Notes: generated from the sequence alone by a model not told the origin. A stretch of 64,000 nt of DNA from JBBRMW01 sp965246845 (GCA_965246845.1 CBDFFR010000003.1:347428-411427); one strand, 5' to 3'. Shown: positions 33,861 through 43,178, counted from the stretch's first letter. Made by a program: numbers and translations.

Positions 33861-35363
33861 CTATTCCATTGCCGAAGTATGCTGCACTGTACACGGCAAC
33901 CGTCCGCGCGGCTCGATCTCGCCGAAAAGGACGCGCGCGGTGGCTTCCATGCTCACCGCGCGGATGCTGTATGTACAGAGATAAGTCTCGACTTCCGGGA
34001 ACGCGGCGAGGTCGTAGGGTGTGCGGAGCGCGATCACAATCGGGCGCTTGCCGTTTGCGATCAGCCGCTTCACCAGCGCGGCCTGCGCATCGTCGGGCTG
34101 CGCGCTGATCGTCCCCACGATCACGACGTCGGCAGCCTGAACCGCCTCGGCAAGGGACACTGCACCATCCCCGGCAAATTGATAGGACTGCGTGCGTGCG
34201 TGATGCCGCCGGATCGCGTCAGCAAGCGTGATCGTGAGCGACGCGGACGTATCGGCGGGCGTCAGGTTGCGCGGAGTCGGCGTAATCACCGCAATTTCCG
34301 TATCAGCGGAAAGCCGCAGCGGGAGCGCGCCGCTATCCTTCACCACCGTGATTGAGCGCTCGGCGACCTCACGCGCAATCGCACGGTGATCCGCATTATC
34401 CAGCGATGATAGTTCCAGTGGTTGGGCAGCAGCGAAGACTTGCGCACGCTGCAAGCGCTGCACCGCGAGTGGGTTTTCTGATGCGGCGAAATGTGCGTGC
34501 AGTCCCATTTGATCGGGCAAATGCCCCAGCAGCGCGAGGTCGGCTCCGGCTGCGAGCGCCGCGCCGACGCTTTCCACCGCCCCATAGCGCGCGACGGCAT
34601 ACATATCCATCGCGTCGGTGATGATCAACCCGTCGTATCCCATGCGCTCACGCAATAATCCGCTCAGGATCGTGCGCGAGAGGGTTGCCGGATAGACCGG
34701 ATCGAGCTGCGGTATGGAGAGATGCGCCGTCATAATCGCGCCGACCCGCGCCTCTATTGCCACGTGGAAGGGCAGCAGTTCGCGCTGTTCGAGATCGGCA
34801 AGCGAGCTATCGACCTGCGCGGCGGCATGATGCGTATCAAAGGTGATTGCGCCCATGCCGGGAAAATGCTTCGCTGTCGCGATGACGCCCTGCGCCTGCA
34901 TCCCGCGTATCAGCGCCGCGCCGAGCGTCCCGACCAGCGCCGGGTCGTCGCCGAACGCGCGAATGCCAATCGCCGGGTTACGCGGGTCACTATTGACATC
35001 GACCGACGGTGCAAAGTTCAGGTTGAGGCCCATCGCCAGCAGTTCACGCCCCAACACCGCGCCGACCTGATACGCCAGTTCCGGGGAACCGGTCGCGCCG
35101 AGCGCCATATTGCCGGGCAGGTCGGTCACGCCTTCACCGACGGCCATCAACTGCCCGCCTTCCTGATCGATCCCGATCAGCGGGACGGGCTGCCCGCCCT
35201 CACGTGCAGCGGCGCGAAGCTGATCCGCGAGAGCGCGGACTTGCGCGGGCGATTTGACGTTGTAGGCGAAGAGGCAAAAGCAGGCGAGGCTGCCACGACG
35301 GACGGCCTCCAAAACATCGGTGGGCGCAGTGAACCCCCGAAAGCTGCCCATCAATTGCCGCAT
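33861..35363 (-). CDS. Glycoside hydrolase family 3, beta-N-acetylhexosaminidase (NagZ) type
   Basis: A 500-residue protein starting at ATG 35363, in a TGATG overlap with the GH1 gene; longer frames upstream are shadows. The NagZ motif KHFPGMGAITFDTHH is present at about 165-180, close to KHFPG(H/R)GxxxxDSH. IITDAMDMYAV holds the likely nucleophile Asp. LIGIDQEGGQLMAVGEG is a GH3 substrate loop. The C-terminal half (IAREVAERSITVVKD, AVITPTPRNL, DVVIVGT) is the GH3 C-domain. No signal peptide is evident. It is the last gene of the LacI-controlled glycoside operon. Confidence 0.9.
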   Translation of the reverse strand: MRQLMGSFRGFTAPTDVLEAVRRGSLACFCLFAYNVKSPAQVRALADQLRAAAREGGQPVPLIGIDQEGGQLMAVGEGVTDLPGNMALGATGSPELAYQVGAVLGRELLAMGLNLNFAPSVDVNSDPRNPAIGIRAFGDDPALVGTLGAALIRGMQAQGVIATAKHFPGMGAITFDTHHAAAQVDSSLADLEQRELLPFHVAIEARVGAIMTAHLSIPQLDPVYPATLSRTILSGLLRERMGYDGLIITDAMDMYAVARYGAVESVGAALAAGADLALLGHLPDQMGLHAHFAASENPLAVQRLQRAQVFAAAQPLELSSLDNADHRAIAREVAERSITVVKDSGALPLRLSADTEIAVITPTPRNLTPADTSASLTITLADAIRRHHARTQSYQFAGDGAVSLAEAVQAADVVIVGTISAQPDDAQAALVKRLIANGKRPIVIALRTPYDLAAFPEVETYLCTYSIRAVSMEATARVLFGEIEPRGRLPCTVQHTSAME

Positions 35364-36697
35364 CAGAGCGTCCCGCTGCGGATCACGTCGCGTAGATAGT
35401 GCGCGCTGCGCTTGGGCGTGCGCTTCTGCGTCTCGAAATCGACATGGACGATCCCGAAACGTTTGGTATAGCCTTCCGCCCACTCGAAGTTATCCAGCAG
35501 GCTCCACACGAAATAGCCTGCGAGCGGTGCGCCCTGCGCGATTGCATCTTCGGCAGCGGCGAAATAGGTGCGCAGAAAATCCACGCGGTGCGGGTCTTCG
35601 AGGACGTCACCCTCGACATGATCCGGCTCCGCGAAAGCCGCGCCATTCTCGGTGATATACATCGGTGGCGGGTTGTATTCGCGCGTCACGCGCAGCAACA
35701 TATCAGCCATGCCCTGCGGATAAATCTCCCAATCCATCGCGGTCATCGGCGTACCCGGCGGGAACGGGCTGGTAAATCTGCCCGGCTGATCAGGGTCGTG
35801 CGCGACGAAAAAGCGCATATAGTAATTGACGCCGAGAAAATCCAGCGGGAGATTGACGCCGCTCACCGGGCTTATATCCAGCCCGTCGAGAATGCCGCGC
35901 GCTTGCAGGTCTTCGACCAAATCTGGCGGGTAGCTGCCCTTGAAGACGGCATCGAGAAACCAGCGGTTCTGGTAGGCATCGGCGCGCCGCGCGAGCCGCA
36001 CATCTTCGGGGTGGTCGGTGGCGGGCGTCTGCGGCGCGAGGTTGAGCGCGATTCCGACCTGCGCATGGAGGCTGTTCGCGCGGATGATCGGCACGGCGGC
36101 GGCGTGCGCGAGCATCGTATGATGCGCGGCGCGATAGGCCATCTTTTCATCGGTGATGCCCGGCGCGTGAACGCCGAGATGATAGCCGAGGAACGCGGTA
36201 CACCAGGGTTCGTTGAGCGTCATCCAGAATTTCACGCGGTCGCCGAGCCGTTTGGTAACGATTTCCGTGTAATCCGCGAACCAGTTCACAATCTCCGCGT
36301 TGGTCCAGCCGCCGCGATCTTCAAGCACCTGCGGCAGATCCCAATGGTATAGCGTCGCGGCGGGCATAATCCCGACGGACAGCAGCCCATCGACCAGCCG
36401 ATCATAAAAATCCAGCCCGGCGGTATTGATCGCGCCTGTCCCGCCCGGCAGCACGCGCGGCCAGGAGATCGAGAAGCGATAGCCGCGCAAACCGAGCGAC
36501 TGCATTAGTTCAATATCCTGCGGATAGCGATGATAGTGGTCGCACGCGACATCGCCCGTATCGCCATTCTTGACCTTGCCGGGCGTGTGTGAGAAGCGCG
36601 TCCAGATGCACTCGCTGCGCCCATCTTCGAGGGCAGCGCCTTCGATCTGGTAGCTGGCAGTGGCCGCGCCCCACAGAAAATTCGATGGAAATGGCAT
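35363..36697 (-). CDS. Beta-glucosidase, glycoside hydrolase family 1
   Basis: A 444-residue cytoplasmic enzyme. The family start FPSNFLWGAATASYQIEGA is present, the acid/base is in TLNEPWCTAFLGY (about 165), and the nucleophile is in YITENGAAF (about 350). EYFVWSLLDNFEWAEGY-like residues near 405 complete the GH1 pattern (GYFVWSLLDNFEWAEGYTKRFG). It hydrolyses beta-linked disaccharides brought in by the transporter encoded upstream. ATG 36697 has GAGG six bases ahead; eight bases separate it from the preceding glycosidase gene. Confidence 0.95.
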   Translation of the reverse strand: MPFPSNFLWGAATASYQIEGAALEDGRSECIWTRFSHTPGKVKNGDTGDVACDHYHRYPQDIELMQSLGLRGYRFSISWPRVLPGGTGAINTAGLDFYDRLVDGLLSVGIMPAATLYHWDLPQVLEDRGGWTNAEIVNWFADYTEIVTKRLGDRVKFWMTLNEPWCTAFLGYHLGVHAPGITDEKMAYRAAHHTMLAHAAAVPIIRANSLHAQVGIALNLAPQTPATDHPEDVRLARRADAYQNRWFLDAVFKGSYPPDLVEDLQARGILDGLDISPVSGVNLPLDFLGVNYYMRFFVAHDPDQPGRFTSPFPPGTPMTAMDWEIYPQGMADMLLRVTREYNPPPMYITENGAAFAEPDHVEGDVLEDPHRVDFLRTYFAAAEDAIAQGAPLAGYFVWSLLDNFEWAEGYTKRFGIVHVDFETQKRTPKRSAHYLRDVIRSGTL

Positions 36698-36705
36698 GTT
36701 GATCC

Positions 36706-37995
36706 TCAGTCGGGTAGGAAAATCAGGAGTGTAGCAGATTGCGCAGGGAGTGTGAACAATCCATCCGTGCCGAAATCTGATTGCGTCGCGACGTCAGGGT
36801 GGAGTTTATCGAAAGTGCTGCGTTGGTGGGGTGAGAACCCGTTCAGGTTGAGTGTAGTGAGTTTGTCGTCATCGGCAAGGTTGACGAGCATCACCGTGAG
36901 CGCACCATCCGCGCGCCGTGATGCGGTGATTGATACATCCGGGTCGCTCGACGCGCTGCCCAGCAGTTCAGAGCCAAATTGTTTGTAGAGTGGATAAACC
37001 GCGTAAGTCGGGCGCGCGGCATAGCGATCCAGCAGTCCATACGCGCCCAGCGAACCGCTGCTTTCGAGCGCGAAATAGGCGACCATCTGCACGCGCTCGC
37101 GGATCATACGGCCAAGCACTGCCGCCCACCAGATCGCGTTGAAGTGCGAATCGGGTGAGGCTTCGCCGCCAATCGGCTTGCTCCAGTCGGAATTTACTTC
37201 CGTCACCGCGAGCGGAATATCGCGCCCGGCAGCGGCACGTACCACGCCGCGCAGATCCGGCAGCATGACATCCCATTCGCGCACGCTCTCGCGCAGCGCG
37301 TGGATCGTCGTCGCCGGGACGTTGTTGCCTCGCGGAAACGGGTAGCGGTGGATCGAGACGATGCCTACCCTGTCGCCATTTGCGCGTAGGAACGCGCGGA
37401 CCCACTCGCGCCGGATGTTATTATACGTATCGCCTTCGACGGTCGGCGGATATTGGCTGACATCCGGTCCGATGAAAATAATCCCCGAATCAACGGCGAG
37501 CATCGCTTCCGCGAACCTGCGCCAATCGAGATTGTACTGTTCGACCGAATAATCGCGGTACAGGTCCGGCTCGTTGCCGATGCTCCAGTAGCGCACGCCG
37601 TAGCGCTTCTCGATATTGACATAGCGCACGACTTCAGCGGCTTTTTCGGGCGTGCCACCTTTCAAGCGGACACTGATCCCCGGTTCGGCATTGATCCGTT
37701 TCGCAAAGGTAATGAACGGATCGATGTGGTAGGGCATCAGGTCGAAGTCGTCACCCCAGTTGCCCGCCGGGAAGCGCAGAAAGCGGACCCCGGCGGCTTC
37801 CGCAAGCGGCCATAAATCGACGGGAACCACCCCCCAGGGTCCGTAGTTCGCACCGTATATATAGGGGCTGATCGTGCCGCGCTGCACGGCCGGGTCTACC
37901 ATCAGCCTGACCTGATCGGCGCGCGCCGCTGGATGGACGGAAGGATAGAGGGCAAACAATGCTACGAAAACAAGTGCGAGCAGCGAACGCCTCAC
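36706..37995 (-). CDS. Secreted clan GH-A glycoside hydrolase (GH39/44/51/79-like)
   Basis: A 429-residue protein with a signal peptide (RRSLLALVFVALFALYPSVHP). From about 35 it has the sequence layout of clan GH-A barrels: GTISPYIYGANYG, RFLRFPAGNWGDDFDL, YWSIGNEPDLY (acid/base Glu after Asn) and IPLAVTEVNSDWSKP (nucleophile Glu). A beta-sandwich-like end (ADGALTVMLVNLADD ... SATLLIFLPD) follows. The exact family is uncertain. It lies between the permease and GH1 genes with a two-base gap, so it probably cuts the polymer outside before uptake. Confidence 0.8.
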   Translation of the reverse strand: MRRSLLALVFVALFALYPSVHPAARADQVRLMVDPAVQRGTISPYIYGANYGPWGVVPVDLWPLAEAAGVRFLRFPAGNWGDDFDLMPYHIDPFITFAKRINAEPGISVRLKGGTPEKAAEVVRYVNIEKRYGVRYWSIGNEPDLYRDYSVEQYNLDWRRFAEAMLAVDSGIIFIGPDVSQYPPTVEGDTYNNIRREWVRAFLRANGDRVGIVSIHRYPFPRGNNVPATTIHALRESVREWDVMLPDLRGVVRAAAGRDIPLAVTEVNSDWSKPIGGEASPDSHFNAIWWAAVLGRMIRERVQMVAYFALESSGSLGAYGLLDRYAARPTYAVYPLYKQFGSELLGSASSDPDVSITASRRADGALTVMLVNLADDDKLTTLNLNGFSPHQRSTFDKLHPDVATQSDFGTDGLFTLPAQSATLLIFLPD

Positions 37996-37997
37996 CG

Positions 37998-39071
37998 CTA
38001 TTTCTCCACACCCGTGATCACGATACCGCGCATGAACGCGCGCTGCGCGAAGAAGAAGATGACTAGCGGCAGGACCATCGCCATGAGCGAGGTCGCCTGC
38101 ACCAGTTCCGGTTGCGGACCGTATTGGAAGTTGAAGATTTCGACGCCGACCGAGATCGGTTGCAATTCCGGCTTGTCGAGCAGGTAGATCAGCGGTCCGA
38201 AGAAGTCATTCCACGCGAAGACGAAGTGAAACACCGCGACGGCAACAATCACCGGCCACGATTGCGGGATGATCACGCTGCGCAGGATTTTGAAGGGACC
38301 CGCGCCGTCGATCATCGCCGCTTCATCGAGTTCCTTTGGTAACGTCAGGAAGTATTGCCGCAGCAAAAAGACGTTATAGGCATTCGCGAAAAAATGCGGC
38401 ACGATCAGCGGCAGCCAGCTCCCTGTCCAGCCAATCGCGGCGAAAAAGGCATAGGTCGGGATGAGTGTCACCTGCGTCGGCAGGATAATCGTCGCGATCA
38501 GGATCAGGAACAGGATATTTTTGCCGGGGATCGGGAACCGCGCGAACGCATAGGCCACACAGATGCACGAAAGCAGCGTCCCGACCATGCCGAAGAACGC
38601 AATTGCGAGCGTATTGCGGAACAGGCGCGGGAACTTCGCGATTTCCCACGCATCCGCGAAATTCTGGGTGCGCGGTGCAAAGACAAGCACGGCTTCGAGC
38701 GTGCGCCAGTTGCCCTGCCATTCGACAGGCGTTGCGGATGGGTTGGCGGGGTCGACAAACGTGCTGGATGCGCGACCTTTTTTCAGGATCGCGAGCTCGC
38801 GCGTACCGCCTTCAAACGGGACTTTGAAGATCGCGAGTTCTTCCCCGTTGTACTGGATGCTCGCCGCAGCCATCGGCAGGATCGGGCTATTTTGATCCTG
38901 CGAGAGCTGCGATTGGCTGCGCAGGGAGACCATCACCATATTCGCCATCGGCGCGAGATAGAGCGAGAGGATGAGCAGCGCGAAGAGCGTGATCATCGCC
39001 TTGATCGTGAAACTGCGAAGCTGCTTTGAATAGAACGGAGAAGTATTGACTTTGTTGGAATAGGCGGCCAC
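37998..39071 (-). CDS. Carbohydrate ABC transporter permease, MalG type
   Basis: A 357-residue membrane protein. The EAA loop is PKELDEAAMIDGAGPFKILRSVIIPQSWP at about 260-288. The first span is ITLFALLILSLYLAPMANMVMVSL. It carries a large extracytoplasmic insertion between spans one and two (about 65-130: SIQYNGEELAIFKVPFEGG ... WQGNWRTLEAVLVF), longer than in E. coli MalG. It sits three bases after the MalF-type gene. Confidence 0.93.
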   Translation of the reverse strand: MAAYSNKVNTSPFYSKQLRSFTIKAMITLFALLILSLYLAPMANMVMVSLRSQSQLSQDQNSPILPMAAASIQYNGEELAIFKVPFEGGTRELAILKKGRASSTFVDPANPSATPVEWQGNWRTLEAVLVFAPRTQNFADAWEIAKFPRLFRNTLAIAFFGMVGTLLSCICVAYAFARFPIPGKNILFLILIATIILPTQVTLIPTYAFFAAIGWTGSWLPLIVPHFFANAYNVFLLRQYFLTLPKELDEAAMIDGAGPFKILRSVIIPQSWPVIVAVAVFHFVFAWNDFFGPLIYLLDKPELQPISVGVEIFNFQYGPQPELVQATSLMAMVLPLVIFFFAQRAFMRGIVITGVEK

Positions 39072-39074
39072 GTC

Positions 39075-40025
39075 TTAATCTCCGCTCGTGTAATAGACCC
39101 AACGCCGGGAAGTCGCGAAGAGAAACACGGTGAAACCCAGGCCGAGGATGAAAATGAACCACGCAATCGCCGAGGCGTACCCCATATCCTGAAACTGAAA
39201 CGCAGTGCGGTACAGATGCAGGTTGATGAAATAAGTGTTCGGGTTCGAGCGCGTCACAGTGGACAGCACGTAGGGAACCGTGAAATATTGCATCAGGCCA
39301 ATCACGCCCAGGACGAGGTTGTAGAACAGTACGGGTGAAATCATCGGCAGGGTGATTTTGCGGAAGAGCGTCCAGGGATTCGCGCCGTCAACGCGCGCAG
39401 CCTCGTAGAGTTCGGTCGGTACGCCCTGCATGGAGGCCATCATCGTCAGCATCGCGTTTCCGATTCCCCACACGCCGATCAGGACCAGCCCGGTATTCAG
39501 GAAGATCGGATCAAACAACCAGTTCGGCGGATTTTGAACACCAATCGAGCGCAGAATGCGGTTCAGCCAGCCCGTCTGCCCGTTCAGGAACGACTGCCAG
39601 ACGAAGACGCCGGAAATGGCTGGGATGATATAGGGCATGTAGAAGAAGATGCGGAACAGCGGGCGCGCGATGAGCCAGCGCGAGTTGAGCAGCGAGGCGA
39701 GCGTCAGCGGGAGCAGGATACCGACTGGCAGCGCTATCAGGCCGAAGCGCAGCGTCACACCCAGCGAATTGAGCGTACTGGGGTCCTGAAACAATTTGAT
39801 CCAGTTGGTCAGCCCGATCCACTGAATCTCTTTACCTATCGTAAAGTTGGTGAAGCTGAAATACAGCGAAGTCAGCATCGGAAACAGGGTGAATATAAGG
39901 AAACCGGCAATCCAGGGCGAAAGAAAGATGAAACCCCACAACCGCTGCGATTGCTGGAGCGTCCGCCGACGCGGCTGGGCTTGTACTATGGGGGCGCTGC
40001 TGAGGCTGGCCGATTGTGACGTCAT
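39075..40025 (-). CDS. Carbohydrate ABC transporter permease, MalF type
   Basis: A 316-residue membrane protein of the CUT1 class: LWGFIFLSPWIAGFLIFTLFPMLTSLYFSF first span, and EAA loop TELYEAARVDGANPWTLFRKITLPMISP. With the MalG-type protein it forms the import channel; the ATPase is not encoded nearby, as is common where one MsmK-like ATPase serves several importers. Confidence 0.94.
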   Translation of the reverse strand: MTSQSASLSSAPIVQAQPRRRTLQQSQRLWGFIFLSPWIAGFLIFTLFPMLTSLYFSFTNFTIGKEIQWIGLTNWIKLFQDPSTLNSLGVTLRFGLIALPVGILLPLTLASLLNSRWLIARPLFRIFFYMPYIIPAISGVFVWQSFLNGQTGWLNRILRSIGVQNPPNWLFDPIFLNTGLVLIGVWGIGNAMLTMMASMQGVPTELYEAARVDGANPWTLFRKITLPMISPVLFYNLVLGVIGLMQYFTVPYVLSTVTRSNPNTYFINLHLYRTAFQFQDMGYASAIAWFIFILGLGFTVFLFATSRRWVYYTSGD

Positions 40026-40058
40026 AAATTGGGTACTCCACGCAATCCACTATTTTTA

Positions 40059-40092
40059 CGGGCAGCCAACCCGTGTGAGCGCTGGCTGCCCG
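40059..40092 (-). terminator. Intercistronic hairpin between binding-protein and MalF genes
   Basis: CGGGCAGCCA at 40059-40068 pairs with TGGCTGCCCG at 40083-40092, a 10-bp perfect stem, in the 98-base gap. No T-run follows the stem on the transcribed strand. It parallels the hairpin at 20927 in the peptide importer operon and probably sets protein ratios. Confidence 0.7.
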
Positions 40093-40123
40093 ATTGACGG
40101 TCAGAAACAGTTACGCTTGCGTG

Positions 40124-41500
40124 CTACTTCTTCGGCGCGGCATCGACAATGATCTGGAGATCGGCCTGGAGTTTATCCAGCTCCTTGTCCACGTCAATAT
40201 CCTTGCCTGTATCGCCGTAGAGCAGCGTGCGGAAGTCGCTCAGGCGCTGCTGACCCTTGCTATAGTTCGGGTAGTACGATTCATGGTGCGGGACGGTCGC
40301 ATAGTTCAAGGCAGGCGCGACAATCGACCAGTTTTGAACGCTTGGGTACTTTTCTGCCTTCGCCTTGATCGAGGCGTCCTGCAGGTCCGGGCGAGCAGGA
40401 TATGCGCCGTAGACGGTCAGCAGGTCCAGCGCGGCGTCGCCGAGCAGATAGGACAGGACCTTGAACGTCGCATCTGGGTTCTTGGTCGTCTTCACGATGC
40501 GGAAGGTATCAGCATCGGCGGGGGCGAAGGTCGTCCCCTTGTAGGAGGGTTGCACGCCGATGTCCCACTTGGCCTTCAGCTCGGCGACACAGCAGGTGTA
40601 CCACAGCATGGTACGCCCCATCGCCACCTTGCCGGAGGCAAATTCACTCGGTTTGAGCAGGTCGCTGGCACTGTAGGTCGCGGAGGGAATGAAGTGATCT
40701 TTCCACAGGCCGTTGTAGAGCCACTTGGCCTCCGCGCGCCAGTTGTCGGGGATGCTGACCTTCCCGGTCTTGGCATCGATGATCGGCGAGCCGCCGAAGG
40801 TCGAGAATTCCGAACGAGCGCCGCCATATTGATGGACGAAGCCGAACTGAACCGTCTTCGACGCATCGAACTTGGCATTGGTGGCGTCGTTGCCCGCCGA
40901 GTCGACCGTGAGCAGCTTGGCGACCTGCGCCACCGTGTCGTAGTCCCAATCGACATCCTTGCCGTTCAGCTTGTACTTTTCGCCAACTTTGGTAGGCGGG
41001 TAGGCCAGCCCTGCTTCGTCGAACAGGTCTTTATTGTAGTAGAGGATGCCGGGGAACACGGCAAACGGAATACCGACCAGCGCGTCGCCTTCCTTGTACA
41101 GGCCGACCAGGTTGGTGGGGAACTGCGTCAGGTTGTATTTCGTCTTCGCGATCAGCGACGTGAGATCGAGCCACTGTCCGGCGAACTGGTTGGAACCATC
41201 GAAGCCGACAGGTCCGACGAGGTCCGGCGCGGTCCCGGCGGCGATCAGCGTACTGAGCGTATCCGGGGCGACCTGATTGCTGGCGGCGATGTTCAGCTTA
41301 AGGTCGATTTCGGACTGGCTGGCGTTGAACTTTTCGACAATCTTGTTTTGAATGGCGATTTGTTCCTTGTCCGTGCCTGTGCCGAGGCCGACAAACCAGG
41401 TGACGGTGACTTTATCGGCGGCTTTGACCGAATGCGGGAACGACGCTACGAGGAGCGCCAGCGCGAGGACGAGTGAAAATTTGCGGAAAGCGGATTTCAT
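40124..41500 (-). CDS. Carbohydrate ABC transporter substrate-binding protein, family 1
   Basis: A 458-residue protein. ATG 41500 has AGGAG nine bases ahead. A signal peptide ends near SVKA-ADK without a lipobox. SBP_bac_1 features are VTVTWFVGLGTGTDKEQ, LIAAGTAPDLVGPVG, GIPFAVFPGILYYNKDLFDEAGLAYPP and FASGKVAMGRTMLW. A CC pair (YTCCVAEL) is unusual. It supplies oligosaccharides to the permeases downstream and is the second gene of the LacI operon. Confidence 0.93.
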   Translation of the reverse strand: MKSAFRKFSLVLALALLVASFPHSVKAADKVTVTWFVGLGTGTDKEQIAIQNKIVEKFNASQSEIDLKLNIAASNQVAPDTLSTLIAAGTAPDLVGPVGFDGSNQFAGQWLDLTSLIAKTKYNLTQFPTNLVGLYKEGDALVGIPFAVFPGILYYNKDLFDEAGLAYPPTKVGEKYKLNGKDVDWDYDTVAQVAKLLTVDSAGNDATNAKFDASKTVQFGFVHQYGGARSEFSTFGGSPIIDAKTGKVSIPDNWRAEAKWLYNGLWKDHFIPSATYSASDLLKPSEFASGKVAMGRTMLWYTCCVAELKAKWDIGVQPSYKGTTFAPADADTFRIVKTTKNPDATFKVLSYLLGDAALDLLTVYGAYPARPDLQDASIKAKAEKYPSVQNWSIVAPALNYATVPHHESYYPNYSKGQQRLSDFRTLLYGDTGKDIDVDKELDKLQADLQIIVDAAPKK

Positions 41501-41568
41501 CGAGAATTCTCCTGAAAACAAGCAAAACAAACTGGACTTGTGAATGTAAACAGAGGATCGAACGGCTG

Positions 41569-42645
41569 TCAGGCATCACCCCCTTGCATCGACTGTTGCG
41601 CACCAAATGGTACGCGGCTGGCATCCTGTGAACCCGTCAACGCGCCGCACGAGCCACGTATGACCAGTTCAATCGGCAGCAGGACATGCTGCGGACCGGA
41701 AACCTTGCCTTCGATCAGATCGATCAGCGTTTGTGCGGCTGCCGCGCCCTTGCGCTGGACAGGCTGGCGGACCGTCGTCAACTGCGGTATAGCCGTGCGT
41801 GCCACATCGATGTCATCCACCCCGACCAGCGCGATGTCGTGCGGGACGCGCAAGCGTGCCTCGTGTGCCGCTTGCAAGACGCCAATCGCAATCGTGTCGC
41901 CCGCCGCGAAAACCGCATCCGGCTTGCCTGCGAAAAGCTGTTTTGCGCCTTCGTACCCCGCTGCGCGCCCGAAGTATCCATAATGGACAAGCTGTTCATC
42001 GAAGGGCAAGCCATGCCTTTCGAGCGCTTGCTTGTAACCGAGAAATCGTTCGTAGCCGTCGCTGGTCGTCATCTGCCCGGTGATGTGCGCGATGCGACGC
42101 CTGCCCAGCCGGATCAAATGTTCGGTCGCGAGTTCGCCAGCCCGCACGTTATCGATGCTGACGTAGCTGATTTGCTCCGTGCGGCTCATCGGTTTGTCGA
42201 TCATCACGAATGGACGTCGCAGGTCCGCAAGGCGCAGATAGAGCGGATGGCGGCTATCCAGCGAGGCAATGACGAGACCATCCATCAGGTGATGGTTCGA
42301 GATTTTGTTGATGAGCCGCTCATCGTTATCCGTGACTTCGCCGAGCCACAACAGCAGCGCATAGTTGCGTTCGCGCGTCGCCTCGCCAAGCCCGGCCAGG
42401 AGCATCGGAAAATAGCTGTTGTCGGTGAAGAAGATGTTTTCCGGGGTGGGGATGACGACGCCAATCACCTCCGTGCGGCGGGTGACGAGCGTGCGTGCGG
42501 CGGCGTTCGGGTGGAAGTTCTCCTGTGCGATGACGGCCAGCACGCGCTCGCGGGTGCGCTTGCTCACATTCGGATCATCATTGATGACCCGTGAGACAGT
42601 GGAGCGTGAAACCCCGGCTTTTTTCGCAATATCTTCCAAATTCAT
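41569..42645 (-). CDS. LacI-family transcriptional regulator of the glycoside operon
   Basis: A 358-residue protein. ATG 42645 gives the canonical MNLEDIAKKAGVSRSTVSRVINDD helix-turn-helix with hinge helix NAAARTLVTRR. The periplasmic-binding-like core follows (VIGVVIPTPENIF, GLVIASLD, YVSIDNVRAGELATEHLIRLG, PDAVFAAGDTIAIGVLQAA, HDIALVGVDDID). It is the first gene of the operon and lies just behind a perfect operator, so it should repress itself and all downstream genes until a sugar binds. Confidence 0.95.
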   Translation of the reverse strand: MNLEDIAKKAGVSRSTVSRVINDDPNVSKRTRERVLAVIAQENFHPNAAARTLVTRRTEVIGVVIPTPENIFFTDNSYFPMLLAGLGEATRERNYALLLWLGEVTDNDERLINKISNHHLMDGLVIASLDSRHPLYLRLADLRRPFVMIDKPMSRTEQISYVSIDNVRAGELATEHLIRLGRRRIAHITGQMTTSDGYERFLGYKQALERHGLPFDEQLVHYGYFGRAAGYEGAKQLFAGKPDAVFAAGDTIAIGVLQAAHEARLRVPHDIALVGVDDIDVARTAIPQLTTVRQPVQRKGAAAAQTLIDLIEGKVSGPQHVLLPIELVIRGSCGALTGSQDASRVPFGAQQSMQGGDA

Positions 42646-42680
42646 AAAAACCTGAAACAACTTCGTGCGCTTGAAAGAAA

Positions 42681-42698
42681 ATTGGGAGCGCTCCCAAT
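42681..42698. promoter_or_regulatory. LacI-type operator, perfect 18-base palindrome
   Basis: ATTGGGAGCGCTCCCAAT is fully symmetric with the central CG pair typical of LacI/GalR operators. It sits just after the -10 box, covering roughly +5 to +22, and 36 bases ahead of the lacI start codon, where a bound repressor would block transcription. Confidence 0.88.
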
Positions 42699-42709
42699 CA
42701 CCGACGAAC

Positions 42710-42738
42710 AGTGTAGCGAAATGTTTTTTGGCTGTCAA
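42710..42738 (-). promoter_or_regulatory. Sigma-70 promoter of the lacI-transport-glycosidase operon
   Basis: On the minus strand TTGACA (42738-42733) and TACACT (42715-42710) are separated by 17 bases. The start point should fall near 42703, immediately before the operator. Confidence 0.85.
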
Positions 42739-42827
42739 GTGGCATATTTTGCTATTGGGTTGGCATCTTTATAACCAGTATGTCATAGTTATTTAAGAAC
42801 AGATGGTCTACTGAAAAGAGGCATTCT

Positions 42828-43178
42828 TTGGCGATCAAAAAGGTTTATGCGCAAGTGGCAGTGCGAGATTTAACAGCGGCGGTTGCATGGTATACGCAAC
42901 TGATTGGCCGTCCTGCCGATGTGAATCCGATGGATGGACTGGCAGAATGGAACCTTGTGGAGGGCGGCTCGCTACAGGTGTTTCAGGATGCGGAGCGGGC
43001 AGGAAAATCCTGGGTAACAGTGGAAGTCACCAGTCTGGACGAGCAACTCTCCGGTATGAATAACAGAGGCGTACCCGGAGGACCAATCACCAAAGCGAAC
43101 TACGTAAAAATCTCTGTCATAGCCGACCCTGATGGCAACCATCTCACCTTTGCGGAAGCTCTCGCGCCGCAGACCTGA
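42828..43178 (+). CDS. VOC (glyoxalase/bleomycin-resistance) family protein
   Basis: A 116-residue protein starting at TTG 42828, seven bases after AAAGAGG. It has one VOC fold: VYAQVAVRDLTAAVAWYTQLIGRP, then VEVTSLDEQLSGMNNRGV and IADPDGNHLTFAEAL with the terminal metal-binding region. VOC proteins bind divalent metals and act on small molecules, but the substrate is not evident. It is divergent from the lacI operon, sharing the 180-base intergenic region. Confidence 0.85.
   Translation: MAIKKVYAQVAVRDLTAAVAWYTQLIGRPADVNPMDGLAEWNLVEGGSLQVFQDAERAGKSWVTVEVTSLDEQLSGMNNRGVPGGPITKANYVKISVIADPDGNHLTFAEALAPQT

Noticed and set aside
40094..41476. 460-codon open frame on the plus strand
   Set aside because: It is antisense to the clear sugar-binding protein gene and has no domain resemblance.
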